From positions 125,680 to 189,679 of the forward strand of contig DIHK01000042.1 of the NCBI GenBank assembly GCA_002420115.1: a stretch of DNA of 64,000 nt, in the 5' to 3' direction. The notes beneath the pieces are model-generated. The model had not been told where the DNA came from. It saw nothing but the letters and a program-made list of their open reading frames with translations, and searched no databases. Every line of letters starts with the position of its first letter. Positions within the stretch are counted from its first letter, which is position 1. Position numbers and translations under genes: made by a program. Source of the DNA: Nitrospira sp. UBA5698. GTDB taxonomy: Bacteria; Nitrospirota; Nitrospiria; Nitrospirales; Nitrospiraceae. Of the stretch, positions 8,546 through 18,049 are shown one piece after another.

Positions 8546-10960
8546 CTACGACTTCTGTCTCGCCTTGGCCAGCGCCATAGCCATGGCGCTGAGCGGCTGA
8601 GACGGTTGTGCCGTCTGGGCCGATCCAGATGGTCCGCGTCCACGTTGCGCACTACCTGTATTATTGCCAGGCTGCGTCTGGGCAGTCGGACGACTCGCGG
8701 CATCATCAAGCCGCATCGTTAACGCGATGCGCTGGCGCTTCAGATCGACATCAATCACTTTTACCTTGACCACTTGCCCCGGCTTCACCACCTCGTGTGG
8801 GTCCTTGATGAATCGATTGGCTAATGCGGATACATGCACTAGTCCGTCCTGATGCACCCCAATGTCGACGAAGGCTCCGAATGCCGCGACATTCGTGACC
8901 ACTCCTTCAAGCACCATACCCGGCTGTAAGTCACTCACCGAGTCTACCCCGTCACGGAACGTCGCCGTCTTGAATTCAGGGCGAGGATCGCGGCCAGGCT
9001 TTTCCAGTTCGTTCAAAATATCTCGCACCGTCGGCAGGCCAAATTTTTCATCAATAAAGTTCTCTGCCGATACCCCCTTCAAAACGGCAGGCTTTCCCAT
9101 CACCTCGGCTATTCCTGTTCCTAGCTTGGTCAGAATCCGTTCAACGACCGGATAGGCCTCCGGGTGGACGGCAGAACAGTCCAACGGATTGTCACCGTCC
9201 GGAATGCGCAGGAAACCTGCCGCTTGCTCGAACGTCTTGTCACCAAGACGAGGGACTTTGCGGATCGCCGTTCGATTGGGAAACGGTCCGTTTGTATTGC
9301 GATAGTCCACAATGTTTCGAGCCAAGGCTTTGTTGAGCCCCGAGACCCGTTCAAGTAACGGAACCGAGGCCGTATTCACATTGACTCCAACGGCATTGAC
9401 GCAGTCTTCGACCGTAGCATCAAGCGATCTCGCCAAGGCCTTCTGATCCACATCATGCTGATACTGCCCAACTCCGATGGCCTTCGGCTCGATCTTCACC
9501 AGCTCCGCAAGTGGGTCCTGAAGCCGTCGCGCGATCGACACAGCCCCTCGTAAACTGACATCCAGCTCAGGAAACTCCGCTGCGGCAAAGGCCGACGCGG
9601 AATAGACCGATGCCCCTGCTTCGCTTACGACGATTTTAGCCAGCTTATGCTCAGGCTTTTGCGCAGCGACCACTCTGATGACCTCCGCGGCCAATTTGTC
9701 CGTCTCCCGGCTCGCGGTGCCATTGCCGATCGCCAACAAGTCCACCCCATGCTGAGTAATCAGCCGGATCAGGGTCTCCAATGCCCCTTGCCAATCGTTA
9801 CGCGGTTGGTGAGGATAAATCGTCTCTGTGTCCAACAACTTTCCTGTCGCATCAACGACAGCCACTTTGCATCCAGTGCGAATCCCCGGATCGAGACCAA
9901 GGATGGCCTTGGGCCCGGCCGGAGCCGCCAACAAGAGCTCATGGAGATTCCTTGCAAAAATTCTGATCGCCTCCGCCTCAGCAGATTCCCGCAATTGCAC
10001 GAGCAGCTCCGCACTGATGGTCAGATGCATTTTGACACGCCAGGTCCATTCACACACACCGGCCAGCCACTTATCGGCCGGTCGCCCTCGATCGGCAATG
10101 CCAGCATGAGCGGCAATCATGGTGACACAGGGATGTGGGACCATGGCCTCGAGCGCCTCTCCCAAACCCAGCTCAAGCTTTAATACCCCGAGGGTACGAC
10201 CTCGGAACAGGGCCAGCGCTCGGTGCGAGGGAATGGCCTTGATCGGTTCCGAATAGGCATAGTAGTCACGGAACTTTTCCTCTTCCGCCGTTTCCTTGTC
10301 CTTCATCACTGTCGACGTCAAGACGCCCTCGTTCCACAAGCGTGTTCGTATCGCGGCGAGAAGATCGGCGGTTTCCGCAAACCGTTCCATCAAGATGTCC
10401 CGAGCCCCTTCGAGTGCGGCTTTGACATCCGGCACATTGACGGCTTCCACTCCTTCCGAAGCCGGCACGACACGAATGAACTTAAGTGCTTCCTGCTCAG
10501 GAACCAACAGAGGATCAGCTAAAAGAGTATCGGCCAACGGCTCGAGCCCCGCTTCACGCGCGATCTGGGCACGCGTGCGTCGTTTCGGCTTAAATGGAAG
10601 ATACAGGTCTTCGACAGCCTGTTTGGTGGTAGCCGCCTCGATCGTCATGCGTAAGGCGTCCGTAAGTTTCCCTTGCTCCTCAATAGAAGCCAACACGGCC
10701 GCGCGCCGCTCCTCCAACTCACGCAGATAGCGCAGCCGCTCTTCCAACGTCCGGAGTTGTGTGTCGTCAAGATTTCCTGTTACCTCTTTCCGATACCGCG
10801 CAATAAAAGGAACCGTCGCTCCTTCATCGAGCAATGCCACCGCAGCAGCTACTTGCGAACCACCAACGCCGAGTTCCTTGGCAATGCTCGGAACAATCTT
10901 GCGCTGCAGGACATCGGGTGGGATGTGAGTTGTGTCGGTCGTTTCCGTCGTCATCGGCAT
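8546..10960 (-). CDS. tex: Tex family transcription accessory protein (S1 RNA-binding)
   Basis: 804 residues from ATG 10960 (GTG 10963 and ATG 10954 are alternatives). The order is as in Tex: an N-terminal helical region (IVPSIAKELGV..., FIARYRKEVTGNLDD), a YqgF/RNase H-like domain (ILGLDPGIRTGCKVAVVD), helix-hairpin-helix repeats (GVNVNTASVPLLERVSGL, ALARNIVDYR), and an S1 domain near residues 640-715 (GMVLEGVVTNVAAFGAFVDIG), followed by a low-complexity Ala/Gln/Ser tail. Tex binds nucleic acid in the cytoplasm and affects transcription and stress responses. The IS630 element lies about 50 bases beyond its stop codon and does not interrupt it. Confidence 0.95.
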   Translation of the reverse strand: MPMTTETTDTTHIPPDVLQRKIVPSIAKELGVGGSQVAAAVALLDEGATVPFIARYRKEVTGNLDDTQLRTLEERLRYLRELEERRAAVLASIEEQGKLTDALRMTIEAATTKQAVEDLYLPFKPKRRTRAQIAREAGLEPLADTLLADPLLVPEQEALKFIRVVPASEGVEAVNVPDVKAALEGARDILMERFAETADLLAAIRTRLWNEGVLTSTVMKDKETAEEEKFRDYYAYSEPIKAIPSHRALALFRGRTLGVLKLELGLGEALEAMVPHPCVTMIAAHAGIADRGRPADKWLAGVCEWTWRVKMHLTISAELLVQLRESAEAEAIRIFARNLHELLLAAPAGPKAILGLDPGIRTGCKVAVVDATGKLLDTETIYPHQPRNDWQGALETLIRLITQHGVDLLAIGNGTASRETDKLAAEVIRVVAAQKPEHKLAKIVVSEAGASVYSASAFAAAEFPELDVSLRGAVSIARRLQDPLAELVKIEPKAIGVGQYQHDVDQKALARSLDATVEDCVNAVGVNVNTASVPLLERVSGLNKALARNIVDYRNTNGPFPNRTAIRKVPRLGDKTFEQAAGFLRIPDGDNPLDCSAVHPEAYPVVERILTKLGTGIAEVMGKPAVLKGVSAENFIDEKFGLPTVRDILNELEKPGRDPRPEFKTATFRDGVDSVSDLQPGMVLEGVVTNVAAFGAFVDIGVHQDGLVHVSALANRFIKDPHEVVKPGQVVKVKVIDVDLKRQRIALTMRLDDAASRPTAQTQPGNNTGSAQRGRGPSGSAQTAQPSQPLSAMAMALAKARQKS

Positions 10961-11089
10961 CACAGGCCTATCTTTCCGAACGCGTCATCAGTCCGCGCTC
11001 TCTGAGAGTTGAAGAAGAGGACGTCATTGTACGCAGGAAAATCGTTCATGTGCAGGAGAACAGAACAAGACGCGAGAGTAGTCCACAGG

Positions 11090-11800
11090 CTAGTGTGAAA
11101 GGGTTCCAAACGCGGCAAATAACTGCCCAGCCAGGTAATGGGTCCCTATGCCGTCGCTAAACCGCTTGCGACGAAGGAAGTCGTTGAAGACTCGACCGTC
11201 GGCCGTTTTGTGGATATCGGGATGCTGCAGATTCATCCGATAGCGTTCAATCCCACGTGACAATGAGCTAACGAAGAGCACGGTGCCATCGGAATCGACC
11301 TTCTCCACTACTCCAATATGTGTGAGTGGATCGTTGGGTAAGCCGTCTCCATTGAAATCCCACGTGTTATGAAAAAAGACCAAGTCCCCTGGATGAACGG
11401 TAGGGCCATAATGAATCCGCCCATGCTCCATCACATGGGTGTAAATACGTCCCACCCCGTTTCCACCATCCAGTTCTCCTAATCCACTATAGAGATCGAC
11501 GCGCTGCGAGGCATAGACGCCTCGCACAAAACCAGAACAATCCGGATTGAAACTTCTACCCCCGATCTGAATTCGAGATTGCCCGACAAATCGTACAGCT
11601 GTTTTGGCGAGTGCCGCCTGCCGTGGCATTGCCTTCGCCATGGCACAACACGACATGCCCCGCGTTCCCATTGTGGGAATCATTGTCCGATCAGAGGTGG
11701 CCGTGTGACGAGTTCCGGTGACGCAGCCAGAGATGGTCCCGGCGATCAGCAAGACGAGAACACTGCTTGTCCAAGGAGAATAGGACGAGGCTCGACTCAT
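11090..11800 (-). CDS. NlpC/P60-type cell wall hydrolase, lipoprotein
   Basis: 236 residues; start ATG 11800 follows GAAGGA. The signal peptide ends in a lipobox (GTISGC, Cys 26). The catalytic region has NPDCSGFVRG (Cys 88) and LTHIGVVE (His 161), the Cys/His pair of NlpC/P60 and CHAP-type amidases, with HPGDLVFFHNTWDFNGDGLPNDP between them. The protein is probably anchored in the envelope and cuts peptidoglycan peptides. The insert DFNGDGLPND looks like a Ca-binding DxNxDGxxxD loop, which is unusual for the core family. The gene stands alone between tex and fumC, all on the minus strand. Confidence 0.8.
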   Translation of the reverse strand: MSRASSYSPWTSSVLVLLIAGTISGCVTGTRHTATSDRTMIPTMGTRGMSCCAMAKAMPRQAALAKTAVRFVGQSRIQIGGRSFNPDCSGFVRGVYASQRVDLYSGLGELDGGNGVGRIYTHVMEHGRIHYGPTVHPGDLVFFHNTWDFNGDGLPNDPLTHIGVVEKVDSDGTVLFVSSLSRGIERYRMNLQHPDIHKTADGRVFNDFLRRKRFSDGIGTHYLAGQLFAAFGTLSH

Positions 11801-11956
11801 TGTCCTTCAGTATACAGATCCGCTGCTGGAAGACAAGACTCGCTCTCTCATCTCACCGCCTCCCGCACTGCCTGCTGGCCCACATGGTTCAGGCCTATGC
11901 CACGGATCACAATTCCCGCAGGACCCTACTCTGCTCATACCGTTTGTACGCTTCTA

Positions 11957-13396
11957 TTATCCTCCCGCACTCCCCACCGGCCCGCCCGGCTCCGTCATGC
12001 GCCACGGATCCAGAAGCTCCCCAAGCCGCTTCTCTGATAACACCTTCTGCTCTTTTGCCACCTGCCGAACAGTCTTCCCGGACTTGTAGGCGTCCTTTGC
12101 CAGTTTCGCCGCGGCTTCATACCCGATCTCCGGCGCCAACGCCGTGCACATGGCCAGACTTTCCTCAATAAGACTCTTGCAACGCTCTTCATTCGCCTTG
12201 ATGCCTTCAATACATTTTGCAGAAAAGTTATTCGACGCCGTCGCAAGCAATTCGATCGACTGGAGCAGGTTATAGGCCATGACCGGCATCATCACAATCA
12301 GTTCAAAATTCGCCGCCTGCCCGCCCACCGTTACCGTGACATCGTTTCCAATGACCTGGGCACAGACCATCGTCACAGACTCGGCAATGACCGGATTGAC
12401 CTTCCCCGGCATGATGGATGACCCTGGTTGCGTCTCCGGTAGATTGATTTCCCCGAGCCCACAACGAGGACCGGACCCGAGCCAGCGAATGTCATTGGCA
12501 ATCTTCATCAAGCTCACCGCGACGTTTCGCAACTGCCCGCTTGCCTCGACCAGCGAGTCTTGCGCTGATTGAGCTTCAAAGTGATTCTTAGCTTCTTTGA
12601 AGGAACAGCCGGTCTCCTTCGAAATAATCGACATCACCTTTGCAGAAAACTTCGGATGACAGTTCAGCCCTGTCCCCACTGCAGTTCCACCCAAGGCCAC
12701 TTCACTCAAGGCTGCCTGAGCTTGTGTGACGCGCTGAATACCGAGCTCAATCTGACGCGCATAGCCGCCGAATTCTTGTCCCAGGCGAACCGGGGTGGCG
12801 TCTTGGAGGTGCGTCCGTCCAATCTTGACGATCTTGTCGAACTCCTTCGCTTTGTTCTTCAAGGCCTTGTGCAGCCGAGTCAAGGCAGGAAGAAGCTGAT
12901 GTTGCATCATCTCCGACGCGGCGATATGAATGGCCGTGGGGATCACATCGTTGCTCGACTGCCCGAGATTGACATGGTCGTTCGGATGCACCAGCTTGCT
13001 GCCTCGCGCACCACCAAGCAATTCCGTGGCACGATTTGAGATAACCTCGTTGGTGTTCATGTTCGTGGATGTGCCGGAACCGGTCTGAAAAATATCCACG
13101 GGAAACTCGGCGTCCAGCTTGCCATCGACCACTTCCGTAGCCGCTTGTTTAATCGCCTCCGCCGGTTGTTTGTCCAACAACCCAAGGGCGTGGTTCACGG
13201 TCGCAGCCGCCCGTTTGATCATGCCCATCGCCCGGATGACGGATCGCGGCATTCGAAGCGTGCTGATTGGAAAATTCTCGATGGCACGGGCAGTCTGCAC
13301 TCCATAATAGGCTTCGACTGGGACTGCTAGCTCCCCCATCGTATCTCGTTCGATGCGAGTGGCGGTTGACGGCTTCTTGCTCTGATCTTGTTTCAT
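11957..13396 (-). CDS. fumC: Fumarate hydratase class II
   Basis: 479 residues; ATG 13396 is chosen because GGAG lies 8 bases upstream. Class II fumarase/aspartase motifs are all present: SGSGTSTNMNTNEVISNRA, NLGQSSNDVIPTAIH, GRTHLQDATPVRLGQEFGG and the signature GSSIMPGKVNPV. The enzyme interconverts fumarate and malate in the cytoplasm as an oxygen-stable homotetramer, working in either direction of the TCA cycle. Aspartase shares the fold, but length and loop sequences favour fumarase. With the carboxylase, malic enzyme and citrate synthase in this window it makes up a set of C4-acid enzymes, though they are not in one operon. Confidence 0.93.
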   Translation of the reverse strand: MKQDQSKKPSTATRIERDTMGELAVPVEAYYGVQTARAIENFPISTLRMPRSVIRAMGMIKRAAATVNHALGLLDKQPAEAIKQAATEVVDGKLDAEFPVDIFQTGSGTSTNMNTNEVISNRATELLGGARGSKLVHPNDHVNLGQSSNDVIPTAIHIAASEMMQHQLLPALTRLHKALKNKAKEFDKIVKIGRTHLQDATPVRLGQEFGGYARQIELGIQRVTQAQAALSEVALGGTAVGTGLNCHPKFSAKVMSIISKETGCSFKEAKNHFEAQSAQDSLVEASGQLRNVAVSLMKIANDIRWLGSGPRCGLGEINLPETQPGSSIMPGKVNPVIAESVTMVCAQVIGNDVTVTVGGQAANFELIVMMPVMAYNLLQSIELLATASNNFSAKCIEGIKANEERCKSLIEESLAMCTALAPEIGYEAAAKLAKDAYKSGKTVRQVAKEQKVLSEKRLGELLDPWRMTEPGGPVGSAGG

Positions 13397-13445
13397 ACAC
13401 AATGCTCCATCTGTTGATGTAGGGAATTCTTATGACTCGTGAGCC

Positions 13446-13889
13446 TTAGTCCAGATGCTTCTTTCGAAGCGGGTTCTGCCATTGCAGCTGAGAAAAGCGA
13501 GCAAAATCTCCGTCCGTACTCTGGAGTATCAATCCATGTTCAATAGCAAGCGCAGCGAGATGAGCATCCGGAACGAGATTTGCTAGTGCCTCGGTGTCGT
13601 GGAGCAGTTCTCCCAAAATAGCGGCATGACGATCTGTCGGCAACGGAATCCACACGGCTGGAATCGCCAACCACTCTTTGACCTGAGACCATGCCCCTCT
13701 GACGCTCAGCGGACGATTGAAAGCCTTGGGATTGGTTCCTATTCGGATGAACGCAAGTAGGGTCGGCCAGGGAAGACCGACTCGCTTCCCGCTATTGAGT
13801 TGATCTTCTAACCAGTGACGCGCGTGCTGATGCTGCGGATAATCTTTGATTTTTGCATAAAGTAGGAGATTGGCATCGATCAAGATCAC
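13446..13889 (-). CDS. vapC: VapC-type PIN-domain ribonuclease toxin
   Basis: 147 residues, PIN fold. Acidic positions are Asp 5 (LIDANLLLYA), Asp 108 (LVPDAHLAALAIEHG) and Asp 126/128 (STDGDFARF). The segment LPWPTLLAFIRIGTNP belongs to a VapC subgroup in which the usual second glutamate is not obvious. Such toxins cleave RNA, often tRNA, and are neutralised by the partner antitoxin. The start overlaps the antitoxin stop by 4 bases, the standard coupling of vapBC operons. It lies just upstream of fumC on the same strand. Confidence 0.85.
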   Translation of the reverse strand: MILIDANLLLYAKIKDYPQHQHARHWLEDQLNSGKRVGLPWPTLLAFIRIGTNPKAFNRPLSVRGAWSQVKEWLAIPAVWIPLPTDRHAAILGELLHDTEALANLVPDAHLAALAIEHGLILQSTDGDFARFSQLQWQNPLRKKHLD

Positions 13890-14134
13890 TTCGTGTCTTC
13901 ACCTTCGATCGTCGCAAGTACATCGGCAACATTGTCAAGATTTGGCAAACGCGGCCCAAGGGAAACTGCATGAAGGGTGTACCGCTTCGCCGGTTTCTTT
14001 TCCGGAGCCTCCAAGCGATCAAGCCCGGCACGCAGGGCCGTATTCAGAGCCTCTTTAAAGGTCTGGTCCTGTCGCTTGCGAAAGCCCTCAAGTCGTGCGG
14101 CGATATCGCTGTCCAGGGTGATTGTGGTGCGCAT
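13886..14134 (-). CDS. vapB: VapB-type ribbon-helix-helix antitoxin
   Basis: 82 residues. The N-terminus MRTTITLDSDIAARLEGF is a ribbon-helix-helix DNA-binding segment, followed by a helix (RQDQTFKEALNTALRAGLDRL) and a C-terminal toxin-binding tail. RHH antitoxins both block their toxin and repress their own promoter. Directly upstream lies a TATAAT box with a perfect 15-base palindrome in the spacer, a probable operator, and the predicted transcription start falls on or next to the ATG, so the mRNA may be leaderless. No ribosome site precedes the start codon, consistent with that. Confidence 0.85.
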   Translation of the reverse strand: MRTTITLDSDIAARLEGFRKRQDQTFKEALNTALRAGLDRLEAPEKKPAKRYTLHAVSLGPRLPNLDNVADVLATIEGEDTK

Positions 14135-14170
14135 GCATCAAATTATACGCATCATGATGACATCATGCAA
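14134..14170 (-). promoter_or_regulatory. vapBC promoter with palindromic operator
   Basis: Reading the minus strand: TTGCAT (14170-14165), a 17-base spacer, TATAAT (14147-14142), seven bases, then ATG at 14134. The perfect palindrome CATGATG-T-CATCATG covers 14153-14167, so a bound VapB dimer would block RNA polymerase. The expected start of transcription is about 14135, giving a leaderless message. The -10 box is perfect; the -35 box matches only 3 of 6. Confidence 0.6.
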
Positions 14171-14600
14171 CACGGTTCGCAGTCACAACTGCCTGACGCG
14201 ACCCACCCGGAAGCACTGGCCATAATAAACGCAGTGCTTCGATTTTCACAAGTGCATGGACGGCAAACTCACCGCTGAGCCGTCAGCATACGTGCGCCAC
14301 ACATCTCCCCGGGACTCGCCCTCATCACAATCTGATCATCGACAGGTTGATAGTGCTGGCCAATCGCCTCTGGGAAATATCTCCAGCCTGAGTATGCTTA
14401 TCCAAAACCGGCAATCAGAAGGCTCTGCAAGCTAAGAGATTACACGGAGGAAAACAGCTGAAGAGTGCGCACGGCAGGAGTGGCGGGTAATAGGCACTGA
14501 AATGCCAGATTCATGGACAGAAATCTCACTATAATTATTTTGGCCATGAGCGCCCAGTTGCGAGAACATACACGACGAGTCTGGTACGGTTCTATAACTC
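14171..14600. other. Intergenic region, no gene seen
   Basis: About 430 bases between the vapBC promoter and a small membrane protein gene. No open frame with a plausible start, no tRNA-like fold and no clear terminator were found. Confidence 0.4.
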
Positions 14601-14864
14601 TCACATCCGAGTCACGTCTTGTTTGGCCCGATTCCCGCTCTCGACCTCTGGCTGAAACGCAAATGTGGTTTTGGGTGTCACAACATGGAATAACTGCAGA
14701 ATGTCGATGCTCATCCCGACCAAGGCAAGAGACCATCCACCGACGATCATCCACCAAACCAATGAAAACATGTCCGAAGGCTGATCGAAGTTGAAGACCG
14801 CCACAATCCCTCCGAGTGCCAGCACCATCCCAACCGTCATTAGCACGTAACAGAGAATTTTCAT
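14601..14864 (-). CDS. Small two-helix membrane protein, unknown function
   Basis: 87 residues; ATG 14864 follows GGAGGCGAGG, a strong ribosome site, which supports a real gene. Two hydrophobic helices (about residues 3-24 and 36-58, the second with WWMIVGGWSLALVGM) are followed by a polar C-terminal tail of about 28 residues. I recognise no family. It stands alone, with long non-coding stretches on both sides. Confidence 0.55.
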   Translation of the reverse strand: MKILCYVLMTVGMVLALGGIVAVFNFDQPSDMFSLVWWMIVGGWSLALVGMSIDILQLFHVVTPKTTFAFQPEVESGNRAKQDVTRM

Positions 14865-15947
14865 CCTCGCCTCCTCAAACCGGTCAAGTGTATGAACCAG
14901 TTCAACAGTCGAACGGAGAACCTACCTCCCTTCCCAGCGCCTGAATGGCGAACAACGCACGATACCCATTGGTGATTTGGGTGACCGCGAGATACGAAGT
15001 ACCAACGGCACTCTACTCGATTCCACCACTAGTGCAATCCAGTAGAATGCCCCTACCCTATAGATCTGATTGGATCAGGATGGCCTTTGCACCGAATAGC
15101 CCAACCTACATCAATGCGAGACACCACTGCTGCAAGAACATTCGTCGCTCGTTCCTGCAATTGTAAGTTTCAGGTTTCATGTTCAACTTCTTAGGGCATG
15201 CAGCCCTGAAACGTGAAACTTGCCTCCGTTGACCAAACTGGTTCACACGATCGGCAGGGCTTGAACAGTCGACAACGCTAGGGGTGCCTGAGAGTGTATC
15301 CGTCATGCACTGCAGCAAGATCCAACCTCACTGATTCACTTGCCGCAGCACTCGACACCTTCGCCCTCAGACGAACTCACCCTCTGCACCCGGAGAAACC
15401 ATCAGAGGAAGAATCGCGCTTCTGACACAATGACTTCGGACCGCAATCTCTCCCCCCAGACAACTGCGCCATTTCTTTTGCCGTTCACCCAATCACTCCA
15501 CAGCTCACCGCTCAGCATCAGCCTCTGTCAGTACCGCATCGTCTCCTCCTATCCCGCCATGACCTCTATCCCTCTAAGGGGCTTCCCTCGCTGGTCAAAA
15601 ACATTTACACTGTTGAATTGCGTAAGAGCATGATCAGGACCAATCCCCTCGTTGATCGCATCTCATCACGTCATCGAGGATGTCACGAGATACTGGCTAT
15701 TCGTGCAATGACTCTCGCAGTTAACGGCAACATCTCCTGCATCCTTGTCCAACCCACTGCATCCTGTTACGGATTGCCTGCTTATCGATAGATCCTCACA
15801 TGAGCAAGAGATACCTGCGAGGGGTGGTGCGTCATGCAGGATTCCCCAGAACGAAATATTCAAACGAGATGATGTAGTCCGACATGCGGCGACCGGTGTG
15901 TAACGACAACATACATAATCGCGGCAGCTTATAGGAAGGAGAAGTAG
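14865..15947. other. Long intergenic region (1.08 kb) with one TTTCA repeat
   Basis: No convincing gene is present: the short frames lack ribosome sites and recognisable composition. It holds one copy of the TTTCA inverted repeat (15165-15221). The last bases carry AGGAAGGAGAAGTAG, the ribosome site of the protease gene. The rest shows no strong structure by eye. Confidence 0.45.
15165..15221. repeat. TTTCA-type inverted repeat, copy 1
   Basis: AAGTTTCAGGTTTCA at 15165-15179 faces TGAAACGTGAAACTT at 15207-15221; the arms match at 14 of 15 positions. The same motif recurs in four other intergenic gaps up to 24.8 kb. Confidence 0.7.
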
Positions 15948-17174
15948 ATGAGGGAAAGATTATCTTCTGTCACACAACTGATCATGATACTTGGTTGTAC
16001 CCTGACTATCGCGGCCACATCCGTACAGGCTCAAGAAGTCATCACCAAAGGCGGCGCGACAGGGGTGAAGGTCACTCCAGGGAATACACAGAAGCTCGAC
16101 TTTATCACAGCCAGGGTACGTACCCTTCCCAAAGCTCCCATGAGCGTCTCGGCGCAGGCGGAACAGGATCTCATTCAAAATCTGGTTAATCAATTCCACT
16201 CACCCGCTCAAGCCTCCGCCGATGGCGATATCGGTGAAGCCCCTGGATTCGAAGGTGATGGGACCACCGATCCTGTCGAACTTGGCACTCCGCTGCTCAC
16301 AGGTGATCCCCAGGAGGGGCTGGATTTCCAATCCCAACAGTTCGGCCAATCCAACTATCCCTTTACAACCGCACGAGCAGATCTTGCTTCAGGTCTGACG
16401 AACGTTCCGACTCCGACGAATACGATGTATCCCTATCGAGCCACCGGCAAACTATTCTTCAAGATCGGCTCTGACACATTTGTGTGCTCCGGTTCACTGA
16501 TCAAGCGGGGTCTGGTTGTCACCGCAGCCCACTGTGTCACCGACTATGGAACGAGGAAGCTCTTTACAAACTTTAAATTTGTCCCGGGGTATCGGCAAGG
16601 GCAAGCTCCCTACCGCGTATGGTCTGCGTCGCGAGTATGGGTCCCGACCAGATATTTCAACGGTGCAGTGACTCAATGTGCCCCCACGGCTCCCGGTGTG
16701 GTCTGCAAAGATGATGTTGCGGTCATCGAATTAGCTCCCCAAACAAATCCCACCTACCCCGGTACAAGTACGGGGTGGTATGGCTACAGGTGGAACCAGT
16801 GGGGGTTCACCAGTGCGGGCCTCACGCAAGTGACACAACTCGGCTATCCCGTCGCCCTTGACGGAGGACTTTTGATGCAAAGAACCGACTCACAGGGATT
16901 TGTCGCATCGACCACACTCATGAGCAACACAATCATTGGGTCTTTGATGACAGGCGGGGCAAGCGGAGGGCCATGGCTCAATAATTTCGGGATTCAGCCC
17001 GTGGGCACCGGACCAGCAGGTACCTATGCCACTCCCAATATTGTGGTAGGCGTGACCAGTTGGGGCTACACCGATGCCACGATCAAACAGCAGGGAGCCA
17101 GTCCGTTCTCGAGCTCGAATATTGTGACATTAGTCAACAACGCTTGTGCCGGCTCCGACCCACGTTGTTTGTGA
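15948..17174 (+). CDS. Secreted trypsin-like serine protease
   Basis: 408 residues. A signal peptide (hydrophobic core, then SVQAQ, cut near residue 29) is followed by about 130 residues of low-complexity, probably propeptide sequence and an S1-fold protease domain. Catalytic residues: His 195 (VTAAHC), Asp 256 (KDDVAVIEL), Ser 339 (GGASGGPW). Cysteine pairs typical of S1 enzymes are present (Cys 180/196 around the His loop). It is predicted to be secreted to the periplasm or outside. The ribosome site AGGAAGGAG is strong. A 1.08-kb gap lies upstream and a bidirectional terminator downstream, so it is a single-gene unit. The substrate is unknown. Confidence 0.88.
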   Translation: MRERLSSVTQLIMILGCTLTIAATSVQAQEVITKGGATGVKVTPGNTQKLDFITARVRTLPKAPMSVSAQAEQDLIQNLVNQFHSPAQASADGDIGEAPGFEGDGTTDPVELGTPLLTGDPQEGLDFQSQQFGQSNYPFTTARADLASGLTNVPTPTNTMYPYRATGKLFFKIGSDTFVCSGSLIKRGLVVTAAHCVTDYGTRKLFTNFKFVPGYRQGQAPYRVWSASRVWVPTRYFNGAVTQCAPTAPGVVCKDDVAVIELAPQTNPTYPGTSTGWYGYRWNQWGFTSAGLTQVTQLGYPVALDGGLLMQRTDSQGFVASTTLMSNTIIGSLMTGGASGGPWLNNFGIQPVGTGPAGTYATPNIVVGVTSWGYTDATIKQQGASPFSSSNIVTLVNNACAGSDPRCL

Positions 17175-17326
17175 GCGACACACTACCGAGCGATGAGGAC
17201 TGCAATATTGGCAACCGTTCGAATGGCCCGACGACAAGCCGTCCGAAGAGCTGGTGAGATCTCCTCAGGGAATCAGGAAACTTTGGTTTTTCCAGGGGAA
17301 TGAGGCCATTGTGGCCTGAAACGAAA

Positions 17327-17353
17327 ACGGCCCGCCTTCTTAGGCGGGCCGTT
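17327..17353. terminator. Bidirectional intrinsic terminator between protease and hsp20
   Basis: Perfect 11-bp GC-rich stem AACGGCCCGCC/GGCGGGCCGTT with loop TTCTTA, flanked by A-rich sequence on the left and TTATTC on the right. It can serve the plus-strand protease and the minus-strand hsp20, whose stop is 30 bases away. Confidence 0.85.
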
Positions 17354-17382
17354 ATTCATGAGACCCTCTCTTCCCAGCAACC

Positions 17383-17832
17383 TTACGCCACCTTCACCTC
17401 AATAGCCTTCGGTTTGGCCTTCTCCGACTTCGGCAGATGGAGATTCAGCACCCCATCCTTAAACTCAGCCTTGACCTTCTCCTCATCGATCACATCGGGC
17501 AGCGAGAAGGTCCGGACAAAGCTCCCGTACGAGCGCTCGATCCGATGGTATTTTTTCCCCTTCTCCTCCTTCTCGTATTTCCGTTCACCCTGGATCGTGA
17601 GCACGCCGTCCTCCAGCGTCACCTTCACGTCCTCTTTCTTCACATCGGGGATTTCAGCCTTGATCTGATACTCCCCTTCTGTCTCACTGATGTCGACCGA
17701 CGGCGTCCAATCCGCCACGACCATGGTTTCCTTACCAGTGGTACGCGGTGCGGCCGGACGAGCAAACATGCGATTCAACCGATCTGACACTTCTTCTAAC
17801 TCTCGAAATGGATCCCATCGTACGAGCGTCAT
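17383..17832 (-). CDS. Hsp20 family small heat-shock protein
   Basis: 149 residues with the usual order: N-terminal WDPFRELEEVSDRLNRMF, an alpha-crystallin domain from about residue 42 (DWTPSVDISETEGEYQIKAE) with GVLTIQGERK and SYGSFVRTFSLP, and a basic C-terminal tail (KAKPKAIEVKV). These proteins form oligomers that hold unfolding cytoplasmic proteins. The ribosome site AAAGGAGGG is strong. A tentative promoter, TTGACT (17927-17922) / TATCTC (17905-17900) with a 16-base spacer, lies 70 bases upstream; no clear sigma-32 box was seen. Confidence 0.93.
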   Translation of the reverse strand: MTLVRWDPFRELEEVSDRLNRMFARPAAPRTTGKETMVVADWTPSVDISETEGEYQIKAEIPDVKKEDVKVTLEDGVLTIQGERKYEKEEKGKKYHRIERSYGSFVRTFSLPDVIDEEKVKAEFKDGVLNLHLPKSEKAKPKAIEVKVA

Positions 17833-17945
17833 AGCACCCTCCTTTATTAAACTTCTGGTTGTTTGCGCTGGCGCTGCGCCGATTCACCTGCTTGGTCAAG
17901 AGATAAATCTATCCAGCGAGAAGTCAAGAGTCTGGACGGGCGCCT

Positions 17946-18049
17946 GAGTTTGAGATTTCAGGCACGAGTTTCAGATTTCGAGCTTCATGTTGTCGGAAAA
18001 CCTTAAACCTGAGACCTGAAACTTTGAACTTCAGATCTGAAGCTTGAAA
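17946..18049. repeat. TTTCA-type inverted repeat, copy 2
   Basis: Several GAGATTTCAGG, GAGTTTCAGATTTC motifs on the left face GACCTGAAACTTTGAAC and GCTTGAAACC on the right. It fills the gap between hsp20 and the citrate synthase gene. Confidence 0.6.

Noticed and set aside
9647..10183. 178-codon plus-strand frame inside tex
   Set aside because: It is a shadow of the conserved tex frame, with no ribosome site and no family resemblance.
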